Origin: Pseudeuparius sepicola
Taxonomy: Eukaryota; Arthropoda; Insecta; Coleoptera; Anthribidae
Direction of reading: 5' to 3'
NCBI GenBank assembly: GCA_963920635.1
Contig: OY987304.1
Coordinates: forward strand, 33,108,365-33,172,364
Length of the DNA: 64,000 nucleotides
The translations under genes were made by a program, and so were the position numbers. Below are positions 41,081-52,450 of the stretch, piece after piece; the stretch's first letter is position 1, and every line of letters starts with the position of its first letter. The notes beneath the pieces were generated by a model. The model made no database searches. It was not told where the DNA came from and was given only the letters and a program-made list of their open reading frames with translations.

Positions 41081-43232
41081 CACGGTGTTTCATTAAGGGT
41101 GAAGAGGTACCATATCTCAGGAATTAATAGTCCTGGAGCTTTGAGAAAAAAATCTTCTTAAGTAATGTGGTCACGAAAAATCACTGGAAATTATTTTGAA
41201 GTTCGTAGGTCGGCGGCTAGAGGGCGTATTTGAAACAAAAAATTTAAAAAATGAGTTTTCTCAAAAAAATAACTAATAAAGGTATACCAAAAATAATTTT
41301 ATTGCACCCTTCAGCAAATTCTGAACAATTTCCGTTAAAGACTTTTTGCTCCAGCTCTTCAAATAGAGGTGAAACGGGCGGAAAAACCTTGACTTGAAAA
41401 AATGCTGATAACTCCGGTTTGGCTTAACCGAATTGGTCGAATTTGGGCTTGTTGAAGAGAGCGTTCCTTGTTCTATCAAATGATTGTCCAGTGAGGTTAT
41501 TTCGAATTTCGTGGTCACCGCTAGAGGGAGCAATTTGAAAAATTTCCCTTTTATTACAATTTTCTCAGAAATTTTAAATGCAACGACATATTTATTCTGT
41601 TATAATCGAAAAGTAGATTACATTTACAACAAAAAATACCCAAGGTTCAAATCTATATCTTCATTAGTTTCGGAGTTATCGCCAAAATAACATGTTTGAA
41701 AGAAGAAGGTAGATATTTGTTGTCAAAGATTTCCGTGGTCAAGCATATGCCATGTAATAGATAAAAATCTGCTTGAGCTTTTCGTAAATTGCTCTTTTTC
41801 TCACTTTTATTCCGTTAAACGTATTTCTAATTTACTTACCTACTTTACCTGTCGTATCGATATGAAATTATCTCGGAAATCATCTAGTAAGCCATGAAAC
41901 AGAATCGTTGACAGCGTATTCACGTACCGCAAGTGGAGCATGTTCAAAAGATTGAAAATATACGGCAAGCATATCGTAAGCCTCGGCATTCGTATAAGGC
42001 ATTTATTAATAAAGAAGGTAGATATTTGTTGTCAAAGATTTCCGTGGTCAAGCATATGCCATGTAATAGATAAAAATCTGCTTGAGCTTTTCGTAAATTG
42101 CTCTTTTTCTCACTTTTATTCCGTTAAACGTATTTCTAATTTACTTACCTACTTTACCTGTCGTATCGATATGAAATTATCTCGGAAATCATCTAGTAAG
42201 CCATGAAACAGAATCGTTGACAGCGTATTCACGTACCGCAAGTGGAGCATGTTCAAAAGATTGAAAATATACGGTAAGCATACCGTAAGCTTCGGCATTA
42301 GTATAAGGCATTTTTCAATGGAAAATGCAGCACCCAATTTTAACTCAAAATTTACAAAAATCCAAGATTTGACACAATACATATTAAAGCTTAATTCATG
42401 TGACATTTAGTGACATTTACATTTTTGCTTCCCTAGAAACCAAACGATTTCGTTTCATAGCTTACTAGATGATTTCCGAGATAATTTCATTTCAATACGA
42501 CAGGTAAGATACGTAAATTAGAAATAAAAGTGAGAAAAATAGGCAGATTTCAAATGATAGGCAGATTTCAAATAAACAATAATTTCTTTCAAATAACTTG
42601 GTAATAATTATTCTTTTTGCGATAACTTCGAAACTAATGAAGATATCGATTTGAACCTTGGGTATTTTTTGTTGTAAATTTAATTTACTTTTCGATTAAG
42701 TATAACAGAATAAATATGTCATTGCATTTAAAATTTCGGAGAAAATTGTAATAAAAGGGAAATTTTCCAAATTGCGCCCTCTAGCGGTAACCACGAAATT
42801 CGAAATGACCTTACTGGACAATCATTTGATAGAAGAATGAACGCTCTCTTCAACAAGCCCAAATTCGACAAATTCGGACGAATTTGGGCTTACCAAACCG
42901 GAGTCAGCAGCATTTTTTCAAGTCAAGGTTTATCCGCTCGTTTCACCTTTATTTGAAGATCTAGAGCAAAAAATCCTTAACGAAAATTGGCCAGAATTTG
43001 CTGATGAGTGCAATAACATTATTATTGATATACCTTTATTAGTCATGTTATTGAGAAAACTCATTTTGCAAATTTACTGTTTCCCATACACCCCCTAGCG
43101 GCCGACCTACGAACTTAAAAATAATTTCCAGCAATTTTTCGTGCCCACATTACTTAAGAAGATTTTTTCCAAAGCTCCAAAACTATTAATTCCTGAGATA
43201 TGGTACCTCTTCACCCTTAATCAAACACCCTG
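41081..43232. mobile_element. 2,152 bp long-armed fold-back element
   Basis: The left arm (41,081 to about 41,700) and right arm (about 42,610 to 43,232) are inverted copies of ~620 bp, starting CACGGTGTTTCATTAAGGGT (left) and CAGGGTGTTTGATTAAGGGT (right, reverse strand), with TA outside both ends (41,079-41,080; 43,233-43,234). The core contains a 309 bp tandem duplication and a third, inverted partial copy near 42,430-42,535, so the original palindrome extended further in. No transposase-like frame exists; the 85- to 88-codon frames are arm shadows. Confidence 0.88.
41705..42310 (+). repeat. 309 bp tandem duplication inside the fold-back core
   Basis: The segment starting GAAGGTAGATATTTGTTGTC at 41,705 repeats from 42,014. 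The copies are nearly identical, differing at a few positions near the end (GGCAAGCATATCG versus GGTAAGCATACCG). The high identity indicates a recent event. The junction shares AAGAAGGTAG with the preceding sequence, so unequal exchange or replication slippage at that short homology is plausible. Confidence 0.9.
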
Positions 43233-43239
43233 TATAACT

Positions 43240-44149
43240 AAGTTATGTACTCGAAAACTTATACATAACTTGAAATTTACACCCGAATGATATTATGCTT
43301 TGTAATATAAGTTAACGAATCTAATATAAATCTACCTATGTATATACGATTTATGTAAATTCTCAAACTATTTGGAGTGCGTAAATGGCTTTATTACTGA
43401 CCTGAATTTAGGACCCAGTTGCATTTTTATCTGCATTAATGCCAATTTAGAACGAAATCAACAGTTGACAGTACTAGTAAGGGCATCCTAAAAAAAAGTT
43501 AGACTATAGCACGCTAATGTGTTGCTAAACAGCTTCTGGTTGGTTGAAAACCCTGTTATTATAACATTGTTTGTTGGAATGGAAATATTCCAACACAGTA
43601 TGTTTCTGTTGGTGTTGTAAATTTTCCAAAACAATTTTTGATTGTGGACTGGTGTATTTTCCAAAATAGGGTTACAGAAAGTTTTTCTTCGAAAGAGAAA
43701 ATCTCTCCAAACATTGATATAGGGTCCACTTATTGAAAAGGAGGTCAGGGACAGAAAATCGCCAAGTTTATTATATTGGGCATGTGAAGTAGGGAACATC
43801 TTTGATCTACCCACAAGGGAAATGAAGCACTGAATAAAATATATCCGAGAAGGATGGGAGAAGGTGACATAACAGAAATAAAGTAGAAAAAGTTTCGTGG
43901 GGCATATTATCCATATTAGAGCCTTAAATTAAGTGAATTAAGGAAGTAGTTAAATTTGGGTAGACCATAAGATCGAATAAGTTTTCGGCATGCGAGATGC
44001 TTTTTGTTTGTGTTTATAGGGGACACAAAATAGTGGCTAGTCGCACAAGAAGGCGTTACTACATAATATTGTACTGAATCTCAACAATAACAGTCCAAAC
44101 TCGTTGCCTTGGTTATATTCTATCAGCTCCAAAAATCGCACTAAAATCG
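43240..44149. other. Non-coding stretch without recognised features
   Basis: The 108-codon minus frame at 43,488-43,814 starts at a non-ATG codon and has no recognisable domain. Nothing else is supported. Confidence 0.4.
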
Positions 44150-44440
44150 CGTTATAACCTTCCTTCAACTTCCCTCAGGCCCAATTTCCAGGGCTTATAT
44201 ATTCAAATGGAAGCCTGGAGACTACTCTAGAATATTCCTGGTCAATGACAGATGCACAAATCACAAAGTTCTAGCAAATTTCTAGAAACTTATGGAAGCT
44301 CCACAGGGAAAACAATGAAAACTAAAAGAAAATAGGGCCATTGGGGCCAACAACGATGCAACGAAAATACCTCTAAATTAATCATAAAAATTATAAAACT
44401 GCAAGTAGAATACCGAAACTTAAAATTTATCTGCTAAATC
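44150..44440 (+). repeat. Dispersed repeat, copy 1 (related to 54.5 kb)
   Basis: It shares with 54,495-54,740, in the same order, CAGGCCCAATT.CCAGGGCTTAT, TTTCTAG.AA.TT.CTA, CAGGGAAA(A)CAATGAAAA and TCTTAAAATTATAAAACT/CATAAAAATTATAAAACTGC. Substitutions and indels are frequent, so the copies are old. No ORF is conserved between them. Confidence 0.6.
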
Positions 44441-44522
44441 TGTGAGTAGGTTAGAAAACAGTGAAAACATGTCCATTGAAAGCTGATATAATCACTTTAG
44501 AGGCATTTTTCGTATGTAATAT

Positions 44523-44717
44523 CACAAGTGCCGGAAATTTTATCGATAATTTTTTCGAAAGCGCTATTTTGCCTAGAAAGATCGCGAGTATTAATTGGTC
44601 TTTTATTTTCTGATTTTATCTCTGAAAATAAAAGCCCAAATTTGTAGGAGTGGTTTTGCTAATGAGCAAAATAGGGCTTGAGAATAAAATTATCTAGAAA
44701 AATTTCCGGCACGAGTG
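44523..44717. mobile_element. ~195 bp MITE with GTGCCGGAAATTTT ends
   Basis: GTGCCGGAAATTTT at 44,528 is exactly inverted at 44,699-44,712, and the match extends outward with mismatches (CACAA / GAGTG). The interior has smaller complementary parts (AGCCCAAATTTG; CAAAATAGGGCT). No clear target duplication. Confidence 0.55.
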
Positions 44718-45109
44718 GTATTTGTCGAAATTATTTCTCGAATACGATTTAATAATTTCTGTATTAATTTTTTCGATGTTTACATTTCCAAAACGATTCA
44801 TTTTGAACGAGTTTATTGACAGCTTCGACTGTAGCGTTCGAGTAAACAAACATAACACTTGGATATCCAAGGCAAATGCGATTATACCTACATCCTGTCA
44901 GCGTTGGTTTATTATCTGAATGTGTCATAAATTTAAACGGAGACGGAGGTCCAATAACAAAAATTTAGCAATGTAAAAGTTATATAAATTCATTGATACA
45001 ATGCTTAATAGTACCGCAACATAATTTATAAGCTGCATAATTTAGAACAGTGTGAAACACACAAACTTTAAGAAGTAGGTACGTGTTTATATCCAACAGA
45101 CTCGCGGTT
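44718..45109. other. Non-coding stretch without recognised features
   Basis: A 65-codon plus frame (44,722-44,919) begins at a non-ATG codon and has no signature. Nothing supported. Confidence 0.35.
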
Positions 45110-45563
45110 GCGAGATTTCGAGATTTCGAGATTTAAGCACATTTTGAATGTAATTTTTATTCATATTTTGTGAACACCTTTTGTTACACGATGCCAAAAA
45201 TTCGTTTTGAAATTTCGCGGTTTCCTCGTATAAATTGCTAATTGACTTTAGGTCTGCACCTGTAAATTTTTTCGGAAAAATGCAAATATCTCAAAAACGA
45301 TTGGATTTAGACATAGGACATGTTGCATGTTTTTGTTCCAAAATGAGGTCTAGTACCAAAAAAAAAATGCAATAATATACAGGGTGTTCCGTTTGAGATA
45401 AGAAAATTGATATCGACTTCCGATATAACCGGAAGTGCCAGATTCACCAAAATATTTTAGTTGAGCAGCGCCCATCGGCATTGGTGAGGTGCCAAATTTT
45501 CAGAATTTTCCTACTTTTAGTTTTCCATATATAGATCGATGCAGTTCGTGGTGGGCCACTCTG
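45110..45563 (-). mobile_element. Truncated arm of the CAGGGTGGCC palindromic element
   Basis: It matches 23,225-23,708 (right arm of the element at 21,781) in the same orientation, ending GTGGGCCACTCTG with TA after it (45,564-45,565). An internal deletion removed about 60 bp, including the inner CACCCTGTATA terminus (junction near 45,179). The left half is missing. A three-fold GAGATTTC repeat marks the broken end (45,116-45,133). Confidence 0.8.
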
Positions 45564-45724
45564 TATATGTTGGTCTACGAGAACGTGGATAAATTATAAT
45601 ACTACTTGATTGTGATTTTTGCACACAAAAACATTGTCAGTAGCGTTAAAATGTTTTAACAATCGAACTAATGAAAAACAAAAAAAGGAAATTAACTTTT
45701 CAATGAAAATTATTAAATAGTTAT

Positions 45725-46385
45725 TTATGTACCAAGGCACTGAAGTTCAACTTTTTATGACTCATGTGGAATTTAGTTGCGGAGACCTCTGGCCGAGGCA
45801 AATAAACCACATGAGTCATAAAAAGAACTGCAGTGCAGTGCCGAGGTACATATTATATATTTTTTTGAAATCGGAAAAAATAAGTTTTATTGGGCAAGAA
45901 AATAATCATACGGGATCACCCGTCCATGAACCAACTACGCGCGGCGTTGCTTGACTTTGACGATCGCTCTACCTAGGTCAAGTGTCAAGTATGACAAGAC
46001 ACGCGCCTTCGAACAGAAGAACCAAACTGCTGCTTGTTGTGCGTTGTGCAGCTTCCATAACAAACCTATTGATATTCAAATCTACTAAAATATTTATACT
46101 GAAAGATTGCGCTGCTACAGGTAACAATTTCGCAATGTGTACGAAAAGTTAAATGGGTTTTATTGGCCGGGTTTTGAATATTTGGTCTCTTTTGATGGGC
46201 AATGGCTCCGTGTCTGACGTTTAATGTTTACATCTCGCCAAGGCCTACTTATTGAAAAAATCGTACAATAATGGGCTAATAATAATAATAATAATAATAA
46301 TAATGCTACTTCAGTGCCGATTTCTGAGCTTTTAATGACGATTTTGGGACACTTCACTGCCGATTTAAAGAAAAATATATTTACA
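45725..46385 (+). mobile_element. Dispersed repeat family F1, copy 2 (uninterrupted)
   Basis: This is the continuous copy used as the empty-site reference for copies 1 and 3. It begins TATGTACCAAGGCACTGAAG and includes the ~125 bp terminal hairpin (to GTGCCGAGGTACATA), CGGCGTTGCTTGACTTTGAC, TATACTGAAAGATTGCGCTG and TATTGGCCGGGTTTTGAATA, ending around ACACTTCACTGCCGAT. There is no coding capacity. A (TAA)n microsatellite (46,278-46,304) has expanded within it. Confidence 0.7.
46278..46304 (+). repeat. (TAA)n microsatellite
   Basis: About nine tandem TAA units inside F1 copy 2. The corresponding place in copy 1 has none, so this is a lineage-specific expansion. Confidence 0.9.
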
Positions 46386-46481
46386 ATGTGTTTACCTCTC
46401 AAAACTTCAATTTTGTCACATAGAATGGGATAGCACATCGAAAATTTTGGATAAATAAAGGCGAAATTGGATATTTTTATA

Positions 46482-47204
46482 CAGGGTGGTTCAAAACTAT
46501 GCGGCACCCTTTCAGGGACGTAATTTACTCGTAAAATAAGACGAAAAGTTCATATTAACATGGGTCCAAAAACTCTTCGTTTCGAAGATACAGGGTGATT
46601 AAACTTTGAAAAAAATATCGATTTTTTCTTTATACCTTCCAAAACAATAAGAATATTTAAACCAAATTTGGTACACAATAATACCATCATAAGGTGACAT
46701 AATAAATGCTAATATCAGGTCGCGAAAGTATCCAGTGGCGGAGGTAAGGGTAATCGGTACCATAAATTAAACAAAAAAAATAGTATGGCCCTGTACAATA
46801 CAACAATTTATTATGTTATTGAATAAACAATACAATTTGGAACAAAAAAAGCCTCTTTCATTTTTTTCATATCTCTCTCCTTTTTGCCGAAAGTTGGAGT
46901 TTTCCGATTTGTCGTCTTTTTTCGACTCTATTTTTCGGGTTGAGGTATGTAACTATTATTTGAAGTAAACGAAATAATTTTCAAATGGAATGGCAGTAGG
47001 AGTATGCCATTTTTGTTACTAGTAAGACGCTAAGGCATAAAAAACAATTGATTGTTATTCGATATTTTTTTGAAAGTTTAATAACCCTGTATTTTCGTAA
47101 GAGTTCGAAGAGTTTTTGGACCCAAGCTAATATGAACTTTTCGTCTTATTTTAACGAGTAAAGTACGCCCCTGAAAGCATGCCGCATAGTTTTGAATCAC
47201 CCTG
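46482..47204. mobile_element. 723 bp concentric palindromic element
   Basis: The outer ends CAGGGTGGTTCAAAACTATG (46,482) and its inverted partner (to 47,204) are flanked by TA. An inner pair of CAGGGTGATTAAACTTT / CAGGGTTATTAAACTTT ends lies at 46,591 and 47,099, also flanked by TA, giving a 509 bp inner element at the same centre. The outer rings are ~108 bp on each side with about 85-90% identity (GGGTCCAAAAACTCTTCG). There is no transposase-like frame. Confidence 0.85.
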
Positions 47205-48770
47205 TATACCTATCCAAAAATACCCCGCACCTAGACCCCAGAAATCAAAAATATTACTATGTTTTTGCATGCGTGTATTGACAAGTTCGTTTAATTAACA
47301 AATTATAAATTAATATTCCACTAGTTTCAAAAAATGCTTTAAACATAAAGGTCACTCTCAATGCCTATTACCTACGTAGTGGTGCAAATAACCTGAGATT
47401 TACAAATAAATTAAATTAGGCTTGTTTGTGGTGGCATTTTAATGATCTGTATTTTTAAAATGAAATATTTTTTTAAAATGAAGGTTTAATCGTATCTTTT
47501 AAAGTAAATAACATGGCGCATTGAAATTTGGTAAACATAGGTTGCTTTAGGCTTCAAGTAACCTGGTTTTATTAGTATATATTGTTTGGAATACAATCGA
47601 GCAGATTATATACATAATACAGGTCATGGTTATCTTAGGTTTTATCATCCATTACAGATATAGGTATATAAATAGTCTTATACCACCTACCCAGATTGAA
47701 AGTAAATTTGGTAAATCTTTTGATGATGTTTTTAAAAATTATGCTTCTTCTCCCCATCCTTATGGCATTGTTAAAATATTCTGAAGCTGTTGCGTGACAA
47801 CTCCCAGTGTATCCCCGGGCCAAAACAATATGGAGAAAACCAAATAGTGCGAGTGGGTGTCTTTTTCGGATGTTGTAAAGTTTGTATTTCCTTATTAGGT
47901 AAAGTAAAATAGTTTGATGACCTATTAAACCTTTTTTTACATGCCTTCTTAACAGATTAAAGCTAAATTTAGGGAGGTAGCTCCACTAAGAGGTCACTGT
48001 AGAGATGGGCTTTTCTGTAAAGATCGCACTTGTCAGATAAATGGGTGATTATAAAAGAATATGAAAAAAAATAAAGATAATACAACGTACATATATAAAG
48101 TTTTAAGCACATGTCTAACTCATCAAAAGCAACAACTTTTTTAATTGAATTGTTTCGGAAACCTCTTGGTTTTCAAGAAAAAAGTTTTAAGTGTTTCGTT
48201 ACTAACCACTGGAGCATAAGTCGAAACACTTATAGTTGACTAATAGCATACGCAATAACAAAAAGCACAAAGAATGGGAACAAACTAATTTAGGTTGTCA
48301 AATTCCTATTTCCTAATTTGAAAATCAAAATTACCTATTATACAACTGCCACATTTTGGACTTACCAAAAATGTCATCGTTGTTATTTTATAACTATCAA
48401 CTCATGTAGTTTCCGCAAGACGCCAGTTGCAAAAATTTTCGATACGTTGTTGATAATAATAATAATTCTCACCCTCACAATACTCTTAACTAAGAGTACC
48501 TACCCCAGATCAACTGAATGCTTGTGCGGGGGAGGGGAACAATTATTCTTCGTTGCCTATTACTCGTTAACATTATTTTAATATGAACAGATACCGTAAA
48601 ATGAACCGAGTGTTCAAATTTACTTGAAAAAATGTTGTTTCGTTTGATGAGTTAAATGTGTGGTTAAAATATTAACATTATTTCTGGGACACCCTGTATA
48701 GTTTACACAATGGTCGTACTTAGTTCGTATTTTTTGGTATTTTTTGGACTAAACTTTCAAGGTTCCAGTT
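47205..48770. other. Non-coding stretch without recognised features
   Basis: No convincing frame. ACACCCTGTATA at about 48,690 is a lone transposon-like end. The 87-codon frame at 48,318 is AT-driven and hydrophobic with no signature. Confidence 0.4.
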
Positions 48771-48774
48771 AATA

Positions 48775-49080
48775 ATAATATGTACAATATTTTTTATTTA
48801 TTAATATAAATAAATTTCCTAAACAGTCATCTAACCTAGAGCCGATATGTCCGTTCCCGTATGGTTTAATTCTAAGCATATCTACATCGGGAGGATCAAT
48901 GCACCCTCTCGGATAGGGTGCGTATACCCTTACAGGCTTAATGAGAAACCCGAGACCCCTGTCTTCTACCCGCATTTTTTTTAGGCTAATTAGCCCAGTT
49001 TTGCAGCACATAAGTAATTCTATGACGGCTATTTGTTATGTGTAAGCCTTTTCAGCATAAGGCAGGGTTGTAAGAAGCCA
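48775..49080 (-). other. GC-richer segment with open frame, retroelement 3' end-like
   Basis: On the minus strand an open run of about 75 codons includes LIKPVRVYAPYPRGCIDPPD and YGNGHIGSRLDDCLGNLFI, followed by an A/T-rich tail with AATAAATAAAAAATATTG. Base composition differs from the surroundings. Order and tail suggest the 3' end of a retroelement or SINE, but I do not recognise the family, and a host gene 3' end cannot be excluded. Confidence 0.3.
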
Positions 49081-49474
49081 CATTATTTAATGCTGAACAT
49101 AAACTAGCATTTGAGGCGGCTGGCAGACTACATTTCTAGGTATTGAAATATTTACTCGAAATGTTTGCCCTGGCAAACAGTCTTTATAGCTTTTTTCCGC
49201 GATAATAGTGTTAAAACTGAATTTCATGAACAAAAGTCTTCTAGTGAAGAGGTAACAATCTGAGATGTCATATTGTACAATCATACGATTTCTTTGAGTT
49301 TTTACGTTTTCTCAAAAATAGAGCAGGGGGTTTCAAATAAAATGTTAAGTCATAATATGTATTTCTTTAGTTTTTGAAATAAAAAGTCCAACTAAATACC
49401 AAGATGATGCAGTTTTTTTCTAGTGAATCCGCTTCAAAATTAAAGTTGTCTGCTAAAATCTCGGTCGGGTGTGT

Positions 49475-50024
49475 ATATAAGCCGCTGCGAATAAAATTAA
49501 AAATAGCCACGACACTGCAATAAAAAAATCTATGCAGCTAAGAGTGGAAGCTTGTATTAGGAATGAAGTATGAAGGACGATATTTCGAACAACTTCTGGA
49601 GAAAAGTTAAGTCGTCAAGAAGTGGAGTGCTGAAAACAAATTAGTGAAGTGGTAAATGTGATTATTAATAGGTTATAGTGAGTGCCACGTCATTAAGAAG
49701 TGGTGTGTTATGCCGTGAAAGTATGTTGGGAATCAGGAACTTTTGGCACCTAGAAAATACTTCTTTTGCTTAATTCCACACACCAAAACTTTGTTTTTTT
49801 GCACTCGACGCGCGTTTCGCTAACCATGTTAGCATTATCATTAGTCTAAGACTTAATCATCTCCTGATGATGCTAACATGGTTATCGAAACGCGCGTCGA
49901 GTGCAAAACACAAAGTTTTGGTGTGTACCTATTTTCGTGAAAGTATAGTAAAAAGTGAAAACAAATTAGTGAAGTGGTAAATGTGATCATTATCATTACT
50001 AAGTTATGGTGAGTGCTTCTGTAC
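49475..50024 (+). promoter_or_regulatory. TATA promoter-like region with duplicated 5' exon-like piece
   Basis: GTGTATATAAGCCGCTGCG (TATATAAG at about 49,475-49,482) looks like a TATA box. Downstream, the phrase GAAAACAAATTAGTGAAGTG-GTAAATGTGAT occurs twice (49,633 and 49,952), each time followed within ~25 bp by a donor-like GTGAGTGC (ATA|GTGAGT near 49,679; ATG|GTGAGT near 50,007). Style and order resemble a promoter with a non-coding first exon that has been partly duplicated. No following exon was recognised. The second copy follows the hairpin at 49,778. Confidence 0.35.
49778..49926. mobile_element. 149 bp palindrome with hammerhead-ribozyme-like core
   Basis: ACACACCAAAACTTTG (49,778 on) is inverted exactly at 49,911-49,926. 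Inside, both strands carry a CTGATGA / GCTAACATGGTTAGC / GAAACGCGCGTC series: on the plus strand CTGATGA at 49,864-49,870, a GCTAAC-ATG-GTTATC stem at 49,872-49,886 and GAAACGCGCGTC at 49,887-49,898. The minus-strand version has CTAATGA. CTGATGA, a stem and GAAA followed by a short stem ending GTC is the hammerhead layout known from Penelope-like retroelements, but one or more extra bases sit before the stem, so activity is uncertain. Confidence 0.55.
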
Positions 50025-50857
50025 TAGGAATGTCTTGATATTATTATTCTTTATGCGGGATGATAGGGCTACAAGCGAACGCCCGCTTACAAAACGTAAC
50101 GCGCCGCTACTATAACCCATGGGAGGTCTGGAAATTTGCAATTTTTTAGAGGTTTTCAAAGAATTATCTGACGGTATGGCAACGTTGTAGTAGGAAGCCA
50201 TCGCTTCAGTAATGAAGAAACTTTGCTCCAGTGGCTCTCAAGCCGTCTCTAAAGTTCAAAGAAATTTTAAAAGTCCATAACTTTTTTTCTGCAATTTAAA
50301 AAAATCTTCGATGGGCGTACTTTTAGAGTGGGAATCTACCGTCAGTTAAAATATATATACTAATCAAATTTACACTCTGTATGTAGTAGTATAGTAATAA
50401 CCTTATTTATAATAATTAGTATCTCTACACAGTTATGATAAAAGTGGGTCATGGAACGAGGGCTGTTTCATCCAGTTTGTAAAAGACGCTTCCTTATTAT
50501 TCGATCCTAACCAGGAAAACATTATGCGAATATCTCGGAAATAGTAATAAATAACCCTGTCATTGAAAACGTAGTTTTAAATGCTATTTAACGACAATTT
50601 AATCTACAGAAGCAATTATTTCTTCTGTGCCGCATTTTAAACTTTTATACTAACTTGTTTGAGGCTTTTTAATACCGATTTAAAAATATATTTTTTTTGT
50701 AGTTTTCGAAAAATATTTTAGATTTGCATTTCCCGGAAAAACTACACTAGCCTGGTTTTTAGTTGGTAGTTTTCTCTTTAACACTAAGAAAATAATCAGA
50801 TTTTTATTTGAGACTTCCTGGGCCTGTTTTCAAAAATGGCATATCATTATATTATTG
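50025..50857. other. Non-coding stretch without recognised features
   Basis: No supported gene. The 65-codon minus frame at 50,004-50,201 has no signature. Confidence 0.4.
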
Positions 50858-50860
50858 GTT

Positions 50861-51408
50861 CGACCCTTCGAATAAAGAAAACTAGGAAGGAGCAAATTTG
50901 GGCTTAAGCTCTGGACCGGAATAATCGCTGCATATGACGGGATGCCGTTTCCGAGTAGTTTCGACAAACCAATCGAGGCAGAAATCCTCGTGAAATCAGT
51001 ACCTACAATACAGGAAAAACATTATAGGGCACGTTTATGTTATTAAGTTTAGGACTCCTTGATAATACAGCAATTCTAATTTTCAATTTACAATTATAAA
51101 GAAGTAGCTAACTACACAAAAGCCTATGCCACTTTAGTGAAAGGCCTCAAAAGTTAATTTAAATTACAAAATTACTTACCTATGGATTATTATCCTCAAA
51201 CATTTAGTTTTGGAGGTCAGGAAAGTGCCACAAGCCTCGTAATAACTCGAAAAAGTATCTAAATACCTCATACTGACACCTATTACCGTGTCAGATATCA
51301 AAATATTGTGTCAAAACTTGGTTACTACTCAAGGCGATTTCCGTCTTACGTATTTTATAATATACATAGAGCTTTGACTCCTTCCTAGGATTCTTTATTC
51401 AAAGGTTC
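50861..51408 (+). mobile_element. Non-autonomous element, AGGAAGGAG family, copy A
   Basis: The ends CGAATAAAGAAAACTAGGAA (50,869) and GGATTCTTTATTC (to 51,400) are inverted (GAATAAAGAA..CTAGGAAGGAG), extending outward to GGTTCG / CGAACC. Internal matches to copy B include GGAGCAAATTTGGGCTT, GGACCGG, TGCATATG.CGG.ATGCCGTTT and GGCGATTTCCGTCT. Copy A has about 190 bp more between them. No ORF. Confidence 0.75.
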
Positions 51409-52088
51409 GGCCATATGATTGTCAGGCATGTAGGTATTGCAGTTTACAAGGAAAAAATACAAAGTGATCGGGAGTCGTTGTTTCTGATATGGCTCTTTTG
51501 CGAGATGAATATTAATGCAATTTAATTTGGCGGAAAAATTAATTTATTTATATACGTATTTGCTTACTGTCCTTGGGAACGTTGTTAGTAGGATCATATT
51601 GCGGAAGCCTCTTAACGGTAAACCGCAAAGCTTTGGTGCAGCAAATTTAATCAAAATGTAATACTTAGGTACTTAAAATATAGTTTATATTTCTATGCGT
51701 GACGTAATGAAGATTCAAATCGCATCAAGTGAATTAGTTATAAAATGAAGGAAGTTTTGACAGCTTCGGTTTTGAACAATATCTCTTTATTTAGAAAAAT
51801 TTGAAAATAATATTTATTTCGTTATTCGCCGTATGCAGCCGTTTCATTAAGTGAAAGTAAGATGTTTTATCCAATGTTAGTTTATAGAAAGATTAGAACA
51901 TTGCCCCTCGCTTAAACTCGAGCAAAGATAATACCCCACACTACTCAATCTTCTTCTTTCCAGTTTGATGCCAGAGACGTGTCAAATGGGAAAACGCAGT
52001 TATTGAACGGCCAAAACTGCAAATCATAAACACAAAATCAAAAATGTGATGCACCAAAGAATTCCACAAGTTCCATTCATTCACTGTA
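51409..52088. other. Non-coding stretch between two element copies
   Basis: No supported gene or repeat. Confidence 0.4.
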
Positions 52089-52450
52089 CAGACCTATGAC
52101 TAAAGAACCCCAGGAAGGAGCAAATTTGGGCTTTACCCTGGACCGGTCCAGTTTCTGCATATGGCGGCATGCCGTTTACAAAAGTACTTACCGATGAAAT
52201 GTTATCCCCCAAACATTTTGTTCTGGTAGTCACGGAATAGCCGCAGGCTGCACAGCTAACCATAATAGATCTCCAAAAAGTACTTATCGAAGAACTACAC
52301 AACTATCTAATAGCACAAACCACCGTGACAACTGTCAAATATAAAAATATTTTGTCAAAATTCAGTCTCCATACAGGGCGATTTCCGTCTCACGTATTTT
52401 ATAATGTCTATAGAGCTTTGGCTCCTTCCTGGGGTTCTTTATTCATTGGT
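52089..52450 (+). mobile_element. Non-autonomous element, AGGAAGGAG family, copy B
   Basis: It shows the same ends as copy A (TAAAGAACCCCAGGAAGGAG on the left, CTCCTTCCTGGGGTTCTTTA on the right) and the same order of internal blocks, in direct orientation about 1.2 kb downstream. The 73-codon minus frame across it is a by-product. Confidence 0.75.
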
